64,000 bases of DNA, taken from contig JAUCBJ010007728.1 in NCBI GenBank assembly GCA_032718475.1, positions 62,001 to 126,000 of the forward strand, given 5' to 3'. The position numbers and the translations under genes were made by a program. Shown one piece after another: positions 45,101 to 57,821 of the stretch. The first letter of the stretch is position 1; every line of letters starts with the position of its first letter. The notes beneath the pieces are model-generated. The model worked only from the letters and a program-made list of their open reading frames with translations, was not told where the DNA came from and searched no databases. The stretch is from Nemertoderma westbladi (taxonomy: Eukaryota > Xenacoelomorpha > Nemertodermatida > Nemertodermatidae).

Positions 45101-48100
45101 ATTTATCAAAATATCCTCTATTTTTTTCCAAAAACCATATCGATTTTCTTATTTATAACTTCTAACCCACTGATAGAGATAAAGAATCTTAAATGAAAGT
45201 CCCAAGAACAGGTAACACTTACATTTATAGAAGTAATCACCTGTTATTTGCTACGTCTTTCCGCTGAAGATGAATGAATTTTGATTGTGTCAAAAACACC
45301 CCCTATCTGTGGTTGTATGAGTGGAGAGATAAGTAGCCTAACTCCCTATTAATATTGTTGTGTTCTAGAATATTTTTTATGGTTTCATCGTATTGCCAAA
45401 GTAACTGGAGTTGAAGTTAACTCATAATACAATAATTCACCTCAAATATCTCAGCTATTTCATGAACATAATGAAGTATTAAAGCCATGTCAAAATCCTT
45501 GGTGTTTTTCTGCAATAATTTATCAAAATATCCTCTGATGTTTTTCAAAAACCATATCGATTTTCATATTTATAACTTCTATCACACTCCACGAGATAGA
45601 GAATCTTAAATGAACGTCAAAAGAACAGGTAACACTTACATTTATAGCAGGAATCAGCTGTTATATGCTACGTATTTCCGCTGGAGATGAATGAATTTTG
45701 ATTGTATCAGAACACCCCTATCTGTGGTTGTATGAGTGGAGAGATAAGTATCCTATCTCCCTATTAATATTGTTTTGTTCTAGAATATTTATTATGGTTT
45801 CATCGTATTGTCAAAGTGACTGGAGTTGAAGTTTACTCATAATACAATAATTCACCTCAAATATCTCAGCTATTTCATGAACATAATGAAGTATTAAAGC
45901 CATGTCAAAATCCTTGGTGTTTTTCTGCAATAATTTATCAAAATATCCTCTATTTTTTTCCAAAAACCATATCGATTTTCTTATTTATATCTTCTAACCC
46001 ACCCCTCCACGAGATAGAGAATCTTAAATGAAAGTCAAAAGAACAGGTAACACTTACATTTATAGAAGTAATCACCTGTTATTTGCTACGTCTTTCCGCT
46101 GAAGATGAATGAATTTTGATTGTGTCAAAAACACCCCATATCTGTGGTTGTATGAGTGGAGAGATAAGTAGCCTATCTCCCTATTAATATTGTTGTGTTC
46201 TAGAATATATTTTATAGTTTCATCGTATTGCCAAAGTGACTGGAGCTAAAGTTATTATGTAATGCAATAATTCACCTCAAATATCTCAGCTATTTCATGA
46301 ACATAATGAAGTATTAAAGCCATGTCAAAATCCTTGGTGTTTTTCTGCAATAATTTATCAAAATATCCTCTGATTTTTTACAAAAACCATATCGATTTTC
46401 ATATTTATAACTTCTAACCCACTCCAAGAGATAGAGAATCTTAAATGAAAGTCACAAGAACAGGTAACACTTACATTTATAGAAGTAATCAGCTGTTATT
46501 TGCTACGTCTTTCCGCTGAGGATGAATGAATTTTGATTGTGTCAGAACACCCCCTATCTGTGGTTGTATGAGTGGAGAGATAAGTAGCCTAACTCCCTAT
46601 TAATATTGTTGTGTTCTAGAATATTTATTATTGTTTCATCGTATTGCTAAAGTGGCTGGAGCTAAAGTTATTATGTAATGCAATAAATCACCTCAAATAT
46701 CTCAGCTATTTCATGAACATAATGAAGTATTAAAGCCATGTCAAAATCATTGGTGTTTTTCTGCAATAATATATCAAAATATCCTCTGATTTTTTACAAA
46801 AACCATATCGATTTTCTTATTTATATCTTCTAACCCACCCCTCCACGAGATAGAGAATCTTAAATGACAGTCAAAAGAACAGGTAACACTTACATTTATA
46901 GAAGTAATCACCTGTTATTTGCTACGTCTTTCCGCTGAAGATGAATGAATTTTGATTGTGTCAAAAACACCCCCTATCTGTGGTTGTATGAGTGGAGAGA
47001 TAAGTAGCCTAACTCCCTATTAATATTGTTGTGTTCTAGAATATTTTTTATGGTTTCATCGTATTGCCAAAGTAACTGGAGTTGAAGTTAACTCATAATA
47101 CAATAATTCACCTCAAATATCTCAGCTATTTCATGAACATAATGAAGTATTAAAGCCATGTCAAAATCCTTGGTGTTTTTCTGCAATAATTTATCAAAAT
47201 ATCCTCTGATGTTTTTCAAAAACCATATCGATTTTCATATTTATAACTTCTATCACACTCCACGAGATAGAGAATCTTAAATGAACGTCAAAAGAACAGG
47301 TAACACTTACATTTATAGCAGGAATCAGCTGTTATATGCTACGTATTTCCGCTGGAGATGAATGAATTTTGATTGTATCAGAACACCCCTATCTGTGGTT
47401 GTATGAGTGGAGAGATAAGTATCCTATCTCCCTATTAATATTGTTTTGTTCTAGAATATTTATTATGGTTTCATCGTATTGTCAAAGTGACTGGAGTTGA
47501 AGTTAACTCATAATACAATAATTCACCTCAAATATCTCAGCTATTTCATGAACATAATGAAGTATTAAAGCCATGTCAAAATCCTTGGTGTTTTTCTGCA
47601 ATAATTTATCAAAATATCCTCTATTTTTTTCCAAAAACCATATCGATTTTCTTATTTATAACTTCTAACCCACTGATAGAGATAAAGAATCTTAAATGAA
47701 AGTCCCAAGAACAGGTAACACTTACATTTATAGAAGTAATCACCTGTTATTTGCTACGTCTTTCCGCTGAAGATGAATGAATTTTGATTGTGTCAAAAAC
47801 ACCCCCTATCTGTGGTTGTATGAGTGGAGAGATAAGTAGCCTAACTCCCTATTAATATTGTTGTGTTCTAGAATATTTTTTATGGTTTCATCGTATTGCC
47901 AAAGTAACTGGAGTTGAAGTTAACTCATAATACAATAATTCACCTCAAATATCTCAGCTATTTCATGAACATAATGAAGTATTAAAGCCATGTCAAAATC
48001 CTTGGTGTTTTTCTGCAATAATTTATCAAAATATCCTCTGATGTTTTTCAAAAACCATATCGATTTTCATATTTATAACTTCTATCACACTCCACGAGAT

Positions 48101-50180
48101 AGAGAATCTTAAATGAACGTCAAAAGAACAGGTAACACTTACATTTATAGCAGGAATCAGCTGTTATATGCTACGTATTTCCGCTGGAGATGAATGAATT
48201 TTGATTGTATCAGAACACCCTTATCTGTGGTTGTATGAGTGGAGAGATAAGTATCCTATCTCCCTATTAATATTGTTTTGTTCTAGAATATTTATTATGG
48301 TTTCATCGTATTGTCAAAGTGACTGGAGTTGAAGTTTACTCATAATACAATAATTCACCTCAAATATCTCAGCTATTTCATGAACATAATGAAGTATTAA
48401 AGCCATGTCAAAATCCTTGGTGTTTTTCTGCAATAATTTATCAAAATATCCTCTATTTTTTTCCAAAAACCATATCGATTTTCTTATTTATATCTTCTAA
48501 CCCACCCCTCCACGAGATAGAGAATCTTAAATGAAAGTCAAAAGAACAGGTAACACTTACATTTATAGAAGTAATCACCTGTTATTTGCTACGTCTTTCC
48601 GCTGAAGATGAATGAATTTTGATTGTGTCAAAAACACCCCATATCTGTGGTTGTATGAGTGGAGAGATAAGTAGCCTATCTCCCTATTAATATTGTTGTG
48701 TTCTAGAATATATTTTATAGTTTCATCGTATTGCCAAAGTGACTGGAGCTAAAGTTATTATGTAATGCAATAATTCACCTCAAATATCTCAGCTATTTCA
48801 TGAACATAATGAAGTATTAAAGCCATGTCAAAATCCTTGGTGTTTTTCTGCAATAATTTATCAAAATATCCTCTGATTTTTTACAAAAACTATATCGATT
48901 TTCATATTTATAACTTCTATCCCACTCCACGAGATAGAGAATCTTAAATGAAAGTCACAAGAACAGGTAACACTTACATTTATAGAAGTAATCAGCTGTT
49001 ATTTGCTACGTCTTTCCGCTGAGGATGAATGAATTTTGATTGTGTCAGAACACCCCCTATCTGTGGTTGTATGAGTGGAGAGATAAGTAGCCTATCTCCC
49101 TATTAATATTGCTGTGTTCTAGAATATTTATTATTGTTTCATCGTATTGCTAAAGTGGCTGGAGCTAAAGTTATTATGTAATGCAATAATTCACCTCAAA
49201 TATCTCAGCTATTTCATGAACATAATGAAGTATTAAAGCCATGTCAAAATCATTGATTTTTTTCAAAAACCATATCGATTTTCTTATTTATATCTTCTAA
49301 CCCACTCCTCCACGAGATAGAGAATCTTAAATGAAAGTCAAAAGAACAGGTAACACTTACATTTATAGAAGTAATCAGCTGTTATTTGCTACGTCTTTCC
49401 GCTGAAGATGAATGAATTTTGATTGTGTTAAAAACACCCCCTATCTGTGGTTGTATGAGTGGAGAGATAAGTAGCCTATCTCCCTATTAATATTGTTGTG
49501 TTCTAGAATATTTTTTATAGTTTCATCGTATTGCCAAAGTGACTGGAGCTAAAGTTATTATGTAATGCAATAATTCACCTCAAATATCTCAGCTATTTCA
49601 TGAACATAATGAAGTATTAAAGCCATGTCAAAATCCTTGGTGTTTTTCTGCAATAATTTATCAAAATATCCTCTGATTTTTTACAAAAACTATATCGATT
49701 TTCATATTTATAACTTCTATCCCACTCCACGAGATAGAGAATCTTAAATGAAAGTCACAAGAACAGGTAACACTTACATTTATAGAAGTAATCAGCTGTT
49801 ATTTGCTACGTCTTTCCGCTGAGGATGAATGAATTTTGATTGTGTCAGAACACCCCCTATCTGTGGTTGTATGAGTGGAGAGATAAGTAGCCTAACTCCC
49901 TATTAATATTGTTGTGTTCTAGAATATTTTTTATGGTTTCATCGTATTGCCAAAGTAACTGGAGTTGAAGTTAACTCATAATACAATAATTCACCTCAAA
50001 TATATCAGCTATTTCATGAACATAATGAAGTATTAAAGCCATGTCAAAATCCTTGGTGTTTTTCTGCAATAATTTATCAAAATATCCTCTGATGTTTTTC
50101 AAAAACCCTATCGATTTTCATATTTATAACTTCTATCACACTCCACGAGATAGAGAATCTTAAATGAACGTCAAAAGAAC
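42198..50180. repeat. Satellite array C, left part
   Basis: About 19 monomers of the same ~416 bp satellite. Early monomers carry private changes (TTCCACTGAAG, GAATGCGTTTTGAATGCG). The TGATGTTTTTC and TATTTTTTTCC variants alternate in the right half. A short internal deletion lies near 49253, where CAAAATCATTG joins ATTTTTTTC. The array is broken at 50180 by the LINE-like insertion. Confidence 0.95.
43890..48898. repeat. 2,503 bp higher-order unit in tandem duplicate (6 monomers each)
   Basis: CCAAGAGATAGAG lies at 43921 and 46424, the next GTAGCCTAACTCCC at 44501 and 47004, and the private ACCCCATATCTGTGG at about 46134 and 48637, all about 2,503 bp apart. Only scattered single-base differences are visible (for example AAATGACAGTC near 46864, ACCCTTATCTG near 48216). 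Within each unit an ~830 bp dimer is itself repeated. Confidence 0.8.
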
Positions 50181-50787
50181 AATATATTGTAATATAAACG
50201 CGGGAAATTTAAAAACTTAAACAACAAACAGTTAAAACTGCACCACCACCAAACACAGTAAATATAAATTGAATAGATTGTTTTTATGTTTATATATTAT
50301 TTTACACCTACATTGTACCACAGTACTACACCGGTTGCCAGCTTTCTGGCAGCCCAGCGCCATCATCCGGCCCCCGAGCGCTTCTCCACTTGGTGCGGGA
50401 GCCCTGCAGACAGTGAGTGGCCCCTCTAATAATGGCCAACTGAACCCGCGTACGGATCCAGCCCATTGTGACGCTATAGGGCCGCCCCCACGATCGGTGC
50501 AGCCGGTCTGCCACCACACGGAGAAGATGGTTCGCTTGCGGCGCGATAACTCCGTCGCATGAGGCGACGAACGGCGAGAAGTCGCCCCGTCGGGCTGTCA
50601 CTGCGTCCGCGTACAGCCTCTTCTTCTGGTCCTCGGCTGACTCCAGGACAGACATTGGGGTGCGACCCGCATATGACCCGGCGTCAAGGTTTACAACCCG
50701 AATATCGATCAACGCCTGGGTCTGCGGGTTTAGCGCACCCCGAATCCCCACATCACAACGGAGACCTGCTGCTCCGTCTACTCCCTG
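50181..50787 (-). mobile_element. 607 bp truncated LINE-like insertion with 9 bp target duplication
   Basis: The insertion is flanked by CAAAAGAAC on both sides (50172-50180 and 50788-50796), a sequence that occurs once in the uninterrupted monomer. It is GC-rich in its coding part, unlike the satellite. The left end (3' end in element sense) is AT-rich and ends ACAATATATT without a poly-A tail. The right end starts directly inside a coding frame, as expected for 5' truncation during target-primed reverse transcription. Confidence 0.8.
50326..50787 (-). pseudogene. C-terminal part of an RT-associated polyprotein, 5'-truncated
   Basis: About 154 codons. The segments ALIDIRVVN, QKKRLYADAV, DFSPFVASCDGVI, WGRPYSVTMGWIRTRVQLAI and CLQGSRTKWR resemble, from memory, the C-terminal region of many reverse-transcriptase polyproteins annotated in invertebrate genomes. 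The D...K spacing in that region could be a restriction-like endonuclease fold, but I cannot prove it. There is no RT core in the fragment. The open frame continues a few codons into the flanking satellite on the right, which is not part of the protein. Confidence 0.6.
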
Positions 50788-51585
50788 CAAAAGAACAGGT
50801 AACATTTACATTTATAGCAGGAATCAGCTGTTATATGCTACGTATTTCCGCTGGAGATGAATGAATTTTGATTGTATCAGAACACCCCTATCTGTGGTTG
50901 TATGAGTGGAGAGATAAGTATCCTATCTCCCTATTAATATTGTTTTGTTCTAGAATATTTACTATGGTTTCATCGTATTGTCAAAGTGACTGGAGTTGAA
51001 GTTAACTCATAATACAATAATTCACCTCAAATATCTCAGCTATTTCATGAACATAATGAAGTATTAAAGCCATGTCAAAATCCTTGGTGTTTTTCTGCAA
51101 TAATTTATCAAAATATCCTCTATTTTTTTCCAAAAACCATATCGATTTTCTTATTTATAACTTCTAACCCACTGATAGAGATAAAGAATCTTAAATGAAA
51201 GTCCCAAGAACAGGTAACACTTACATTTATAGAAGTAATCAGCTGTTATTAGCTACGTCTTTCCGCTAAAGATGAATGAATTTTGATTGTGTCAGAACAC
51301 CCCCTATCTGTGGTTGTATGAGTGGAGAGATAAGTAGCCTATCTCCCTATTAATATTGCTGTGTTCTAGAATATTTATTATTGTTTCATCGTATTGCTAA
51401 AGTGGCTGGAGCTAAAGTTATTATGTAATGCAATAATTCACCTCAAATATCTCAGCTATTTCATGAACATAATGAAGTATTAAAGCCATGTCAAAATCAT
51501 TGATTTTTTTCAAAAACCATATCGATTTTCTTATTTATATCTTCTAACCCACTCCTCCACGAGATAGAGAATCTTAAATGAAAGT
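50788..51585. repeat. Satellite array C, right part
   Basis: About two monomers continue the register interrupted at 50180 and end in AAATGAAAGT at the 5' edge of E3's left LTR. Confidence 0.95.
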
Positions 51586-51844
51586 TGTCCGGAATATTTC
51601 GGAATCCCGGACATCGAAAATATCAAGGACCGAAAGAAAACATGTATTTCTTGCTTGCTAGTATATTACTCAGTTCGTATATATATCAGTATATAATAGG
51701 ATAACGTACATACATAAATGTCAGATAACACAAAACTAAAACAGTAAAACTAAAAGCACAGTGTACTCTACTGCCGTACTGCCTGACTGAACTACCAACT
51801 GAAAGCACCCAGCTGATCATCCTAAATACAGTATATTTGGGACA
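51586..51844 (-). repeat. E3 3' LTR (259 bp)
   Basis: Identical to 57822-58080. It is flanked outside by AAAGT and inside by a weak purine-rich stretch in element sense (CTCTGGGGCCCAGTG). The 78-codon frame at 51686-51922 spans LTR and 3' UTR and is not a gene. Confidence 0.95.
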
Positions 51845-51969
51845 CACTGGGCCCCAGAGAAAATACATATTTGCACAACAGATACTTAGCTTCATGGATA
51901 AGACAAAACTAGTAAGACACAAATATGTTTACATAGAAATTTGATTAAAAATATCTTTCAAATATAAAT

Positions 51970-52350
51970 TCAATCGCTTTCACCTTCACTTTCACTTTCA
52001 TAGACTTGCATAATTTTACGTCTTGCGTCAATAGCAGCTTTACGTTTCGGTCGAACTACATTAGCTGTTTCAACAGTAGTTTCGGTCGAAGTCAATGTGG
52101 GTGTAGGGTCATGAACATCAGGGCACTCCAAGGGATAAAGACGCTTGATTGGCCTTACACAACTACCATTCTTAGTCCTTAATGTCACTGATCGTACATG
52201 ACCATCTATACCTTTATGTAACTCGATGACCTTTCCTAATGACCACTGCATACAAGGTATCTTGTCACCAATCAATACAACATCGCCGATATTTGGAGAT
52301 CGTATAATTTCCTTGGCTGTACCCCGATGAAACTCGCGTAATGTTGACAA
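51970..52350 (-). pseudogene. E3 Pol C-terminal domain, frame-shifted from integrase
   Basis: The frame reads the BEL-type domain after integrase: STLREFHRG, NIGDVVLIGD, GKVIELHKGIDGHVRSV, then a basic/acidic tail ending SEGESD. Upstream the same frame stays open through WCLWNKDYL, which continues the integrase region, so a one-base shift lies around 52360-52400 between this and the 52272-53201 frame. Confidence 0.8.
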
Positions 52351-53201
52351 ATAATCCTTATTCCACAGACACCATGCTCGATTAAGAATTGATGGCGTTC
52401 GATTAGCCCCTCTCGAATTCCGAACGGAGGATCATTATTCAGATTGTTACTCTCTTCAATATTGACAGGATATCCTGAGATGCGATGTCCGATGAGTAGC
52501 ATAGAGGGTGTTAAGGGTTCTACTTCTCCAACGTTAGAACTAACATAGGTTAATGGTCGGTCGTTCATCATTGCTTCAACCTCTGTTACAATGGTCTGCA
52601 GAGCCTCGAAATCGATAATGCGACGTCCTAATGCCCTCTTCAAAATACTTTTCCCTATTCCGATCAATCGCTCGTAGAGCCCTTCAAACCAAGGAGAATA
52701 CGGAGGGATGAATTCCCAAGAACAACGTTGTGATAAGAGGTAACTCTGAACTGATGAGTCACCTTGTAAGTCTCGTAAATCTAGGTCAGCACCAATGAAT
52801 GTGGTTGAATTGTCACTTATAAAACGCGACGGACATCCTCTACGCGCTATAAATCTACGTAGCGCACATAAGAAAGTTTTGACTGAATTGTCCCGTACGA
52901 CTTCCCAATGGACAGCCCTAGAGGAAGCGCACGTAAAAAGAACAAGGTATGCCTTAACAATTTCGTTGCATTCTTCCACTTGTAAAGCGCCTGTATAATC
53001 AACACCAGTTGTGTTGAAGGGCCGAGACACCTGGACACGATAGGCAGGTAAGGGAGGAATGGGAACTGATGAATAAGACGGTCCTTGAACACGAATGCAA
53101 TTTTTACAACTACGGACTAAGGAGTTTACTCTCTGTCTGATACGAGGAATCCACCAGTTTTGTCTAATATGCATGATAGTCTGAGAAGCTCCCACATGCA
53201 T
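52272..53201 (-). pseudogene. E3 integrase core
   Basis: The frame carries the second half of the HHCC finger (CKNCIRV), then the DDE residues in TGVDYTG, FISDNSTTF and GLYERLIG. MNDRPLTY and PLTPSMLLIG follow, as usual in BEL/Pao integrases. The join to the RT-RNaseH frame near 53175-53200 is out of register. Compared with E1, the spacer between the two His of the finger is shortened, so a small deletion has removed part of it. The 3' end leaves frame near 52390. Confidence 0.85.
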
Positions 53202-55765
53202 GGAAATCCAAGATGATTAAGTCGGTAATCCTATGTTTAGAAGGCAACAAAATTGGAAATTTTGTGTTCCAATTTAAATCAGCGTAATCAATGCGACCCT
53301 TACTACGAATTATATTAGTGTCATCTAAGAAAAGTTGTAGTTGTTTTACAAGCACTGGTGTTCGTTTACAAACCATGGGCTTATTTCCCTTTGTCGTAAG
53401 GAAATCCAAGACTTCAGTGAAAGTATCACGTTGGATTCTATGTACCCAATAAGTTTCGGCTGCCTTAATGTCATTAACACCAAGAACAGGAGCAATATTA
53501 CAATAAGAGCTACCGTGACATTTGAGATTATGGACGAATCTCAGAATCCAGGCAGATACTCGTAATAGACGACTGTAGTCGCTATAATCGGCTGGGTTTA
53601 AGATATCGGTAATAACATCCCTTTCTCCATCTCCAAGAATGCTGGTAATCTTATCGTTGTCGTTCTTCTCAGCATCAATAAGGTTACTAGCAACAGAAGC
53701 TATTACCACGGAATTTGGCCAACGGGTACAATCTGGTAACCAATCTGGGCCATATTTCCACAAATCAGAAATAATAAACTTGGAATAATTGATACCCCTT
53801 GTTAAAAGATCACTTGGATTGTCATTCGTACCCACATGTTTGAATGTAGTAGTAGGTAGTAATTCTCTAATTTCTAAAACTCGATTACGTACATACGGTT
53901 TATCCAGTTTGATTGACTGTAACCAACATAGAGCAATAGTGCTGTCAGACCATAGGAAAAGACAACCGCATAAAAATTCCTTGTAATAAATATTAGAAAC
54001 GTAAGTTAATAGTCTAGCTCCAACTAAAATGGCAGTCAATTCCAACTGCGGCAAAGTGAGGCTGCCACTGGCTAAACGTTCAACACTCTTAACCGGAGTA
54101 ACACGTGCCTTGGCTGTTACTAAAGCAGAACCATTGCTGTTAACCATGTAAACAACGGCACCATAAGCCTTAGTTGATGCATCACAAAAGCAATGAAAAT
54201 CAGTTTGGTCTGATAGTGGCAACATTCTAGGCATGGAGAAGGCGGATAATAGATTCAAATCACAAACTAATTTTGACCAATCACGAGCCAGATTACTAGG
54301 AATGACGTCATCCCATTTCAAATTTAATTTCCAGAGTTCTTGAATTAGCATTTTAGAACGAATAGTAACCGGAACTAACCACCCATAAGGATCATATATC
54401 TTTGGAGCAGAACTAACAACATGGCGTTTTGTCAGTTTGTCAATGTCAGGAACGTCAATTTTGCGGGTTGGAAAACCTAAGGTGTCTGCATTAATATTCC
54501 AATTAATACCAAAAATCAAGGTGTCAGGTTTGTCAGTTGTAGGACCGTCACCATTCAGTCTAATAATGTTACTCAATTTCGGTGAATTTGTGAACCATTG
54601 TCGCAAAGGAAACCCACCTTCCCTTAAAATAGCGCGACTTTGAATGTAAAAATCAATAAGTCGATCTTCGGATACCTCTGTATCCTGTAAATTGTCTACA
54701 TACATATTTTGCAAAATTATTTTTGCAATAGGAGCATTACACTGTTTAAGGTGATGTTGAATAGTTGAGTTCAACAAAAATTGGCTACAGTTTGCACCAA
54801 ATAAAACCACTTTAAATCTATAAGTCAAAATTGGACTATTAAGATCAAATGGATCTTTAGGCCAAAGAAATCTAGTGACGTCACGGTCTATTTCGGCTAA
54901 CCCTATTTGAAAATAAGCCTTTTCAATATCAGAAATAGCACAGAAATTATGAATACGAAAACGTAACAATAAATCATACAGTATTTGATTTGTAGGCGGA
55001 CCAGTTAACAAACAATCATTTAAACTGACATGGTTTTTACTGCTACCAGAAGAACAATCATACACTATACGTAAAGGAGTAGTGGCGGATTGCGGTTTTT
55101 CTACACCGTGGTGTGGTATATAGTGCACCAGATTACCGCTACGAGTGATTCCATTGGATACAAAAATATCATCAACGGGAACTAATTCAATAAAATTTCT
55201 AGTTAACTGCTCATTAACTAAGTTATTGTAACAAGTTAGAAAGTCTGGGTTTCTACGTAATTTATTTAATGTAGATTCTAACCGTTTTCTACATAAACCG
55301 TAGTTTAGTGATAAATGGGCGTGGTTTTGTAACCATGGCAACCTTGTAATGTACATACCATCTCTATATTCAATGCTATTATTAAATTCAAGAATAGCTG
55401 TTTCGTGATCAAAATTGGTAGCATTCATATTAATACAAATTTCATCTAAACTCCACAAACGTTCTAAACATACAGAAACGTCATTACATTGGAGACATAA
55501 TTCACTTGGTTTAACATTGCAATATTCAAAATTATGATTTACACTAATGCCAATGTGCATAACAGAAATAACGTTATTTTGTATACGTGTATCAGAAATC
55601 TTACCAGAATGTACATTTCCTACTATGATATTACCCAAATTGGATGGTAATACATTTACGTCATTTATAACATTATCATTGTAAACAAAATTGAAATACT
55701 GATCACTACCAATAAGTAAACAAATATTGGAAATGGAATCCCCACGGCAAGGATTCCATTTCCAA
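53164..55765 (-). pseudogene. pol: E3 RT and RNase H region
   Basis: The frame is open from the foldback insertion to 53164. It starts inside the protease-RT linker (LLIGSDQYF near 55780-55760). RT: SDIEKAYFQI near 54930 and MYVDN near 54705, with YVDN as often seen in BEL/Pao. RNase H: HCFCDASTKAYGA near 54190, LPQLELTA near 54050, LWSDSTIALCW near 53955 and NDNPSDLLTRG near 53820. The catalytic residues are present. The frame ends at the damaged HHCC finger. No ATG begins it; it was part of a single gag-pol frame before the foldback insertion. Confidence 0.9.
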
Positions 55766-55805
55766 TATTTGTTTACTTATTGGTAGTGATCAGTATTTCA
55801 ATTTT
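55687..55805. repeat. 55 bp-arm inverted repeat (foldback) inside E3
   Basis: Arms at 55687-55741 and 55751-55805 are perfect reverse complements over at least 52 bp, with a 9 bp loop (CCACGGCAA). In addition GGAAATGGAATCC with the following CCACGGCAAGGA occurs twice, 79 bp apart (55729 and 55808). The local structure is a 79 bp insertion containing an inverted copy of neighbouring sequence. It breaks the gag-protease to RT reading frame (79 is not a multiple of 3). Confidence 0.95.
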
Positions 55806-57628
55806 TTGGAAATGGAATCCCCACGGCAAGGATCCGCTAAACTAAATCCTTGTAATGTAAACCGATCGACGATCGCGGAACGGCCCGGAGTCGACAAACG
55901 AGGTAATCTATCAACTAAAATAGCGTTTGTTTCCACGAAACCATCTGAGGTTTCAACGTTAAATGAAACTACATCGTACCATTGACACAATCCGTCACTA
56001 TTAATCCCATCGATACCGATCCAAATCCGTTCCACAATAGGAAGATGTAATGATTCAGCAGCTTGGCGGAGCAATAGAGTACGTTGCGAGCCTTGATCGA
56101 AAAGCGCCCGCAACTTATAGGTACGACGATTATTATCGCTAATAACCGGAACTACGGCAGTCGGTAGTAGCGTTGAATGGTTATCGGTAACCAGAGTAGA
56201 AAAGGAGACGGAGGCAACACTTCCCTTTGAACCACTAGATGCAGTCGGTTGTCGGTTTGTGTCTCTAGAGCTAGATGCTTGGAATTGTAATAACGTGGAA
56301 CCGTGTAGCACTGTATGATGGCGACTGTTACAAACGAAACAATTTTGAGTCGAACACTTCGATAAGTTCGAATGTTCCGGTTTTAAACAGTTGGTACACA
56401 GCTTTAATTCATTGACGCGCTGTGCTTTCTTATCAGGCGTTTTATATATATCGCAGAAGCGAACGCTATGCTCACCCTTACACAGGAAGCATTTTATCGG
56501 CCTTATAGGTCTATTAGTGAACGTCTTCGATGATGGAGATGAGACGGAGAACGAACCGGCGGTTCCGCCTCTGACGTCTTCCGGAGAAAACCTCTTCTTG
56601 TCGACCCAACCTCCCTTTCCCTTCGAAGAAATTGTTGGCTGGGATTCTAGCGAAGTTAACTGCTCGATCTCCTCTTGAAGAGCTTTACGTAGTTCGTCAA
56701 GGGTCCAATATGAAGTTCGAGCCGCACGATTAATGTTATCTCGGATTTTGGCGGGAAGTTTCCTCAACAAAATTTCAGAATAGACATATCCCGCCTCTTC
56801 CTCATTACCACCGAGATTCCTAATGCCACGTATCTGAGCCTCGTACATAGCTCGGAACGCAGCAAGTTCCCGAGATGACGCACCCGGGGACTCCAAATCT
56901 AGAAGTAGATGTAAACGCGACCGCATAATTAATTGCGGTTTACCGAACGATTCGCGTAGTAACTGGACAGCTTCCTCGTAATCTTCGTTCGATCTTTGGA
57001 AGTTGTCGACTAGTCTGGCAGCATCTCCGCTGAGCTGCCCTTCTAGGTAGGAAAACTTCGTCGCCCCAGCTAAATCAGAACGGCTATGAACGGCGTTGTT
57101 AAATCTATCTCAAAAGTTAGTCCAGTCGACTGGATTGCCACTGAAAACCGGACGCTTTAATACCGGAAGCTTCTGAGTTTTATGAGGGTTTGTAGAGGAC
57201 GCACCTGATGTATTATGATTGTGAGGATGTTGTGGTTGGCCCATATCATCGAATTGACCATGATAATCACCAGAATTGAAACGATTGTTGTCCTCTCTAA
57301 CTCGTATGAACTTCTCACAACGTCGTATTGTGGAAGAAATTCGCATATCGTCCTTGGAATTCGTTTCTATATCCGCAGCAATGACGTCAGCCTCGACAAT
57401 ATGAGAATATATTTCCTCGTTGACATCGTTCAACTTCGATTGTTGAACTCGAAGAGCCTCGATAACATCCCGGATCGTGTCGACATCCGGATCGGTTACA
57501 AACTCCCTAGTGGCCGCGTCAACATAGATTAAACCATCGAGTTGAGTCATTAGTCGAGACGCTACCGACTTGTGACCTCGTCGCTTATTTTTCAGGTGTC
57601 GTAAGGTGTCAGCATCCATGTCCATCAC
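55790..57628 (-). pseudogene. gag: E3 Gag-protease with one in-frame TGA
   Basis: The frame opens with ATG (MMDMDADTL). Residues 1-155 form a helical Gag N-terminus. At KLPVLKRPVFSGNPVDW the DUF1759 region begins, and codon 173 (57110-57112) is TGA, in a position that is usually Trp in this family. The same frame then runs on without further stops through the rest of DUF1759 to 55790. Zinc motifs: CFLCKGEHSVRFC, CTNCLKPEHSNLSKC and CFVCNSRHH (about 56500-56310). Protease: LRALFDQGSQ near 56110, a DxGS active site typical of BEL/Pao. The frame leaves register at the foldback insertion and stops at 55790. Confidence 0.9.
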
Positions 57629-57797
57629 GCTATTACGTTGCCGTTAAATCGGGATCCGTTGACCCAATAGGCAAGCCTGATTGCTGACTACTGGACTAGC
57701 AGACAAGTCTGCTACTGCTAGTGCTGCGGTAAAACGATTAGGCTCTACCGGTAATACCGGTAAGAGTTATTAAATTGTCAGGACGACAATTTCCGGG

Positions 57798-57819
57798 CGA
57801 GTCCCGGGTCACCGCACCA
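57798..57819 (-). promoter_or_regulatory. E3 primer-binding site
   Basis: Two bases inside the 5' LTR, in element sense, stands TGGTGCGGTGACCCGGGA, followed by CTCG. This is complementary to a tRNA 3' end of the form ...CGAGTCCCGGGTCACCGCACCA. The identity of the tRNA cannot be assigned here. Confidence 0.8.
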
Positions 57820-57821
57820 AA

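Noticed and set aside
57798-57819. Part of a tRNA gene
   Set aside because: Only the 3' end of a tRNA is matched, two bases from an LTR, which is the expected form of a primer-binding site.
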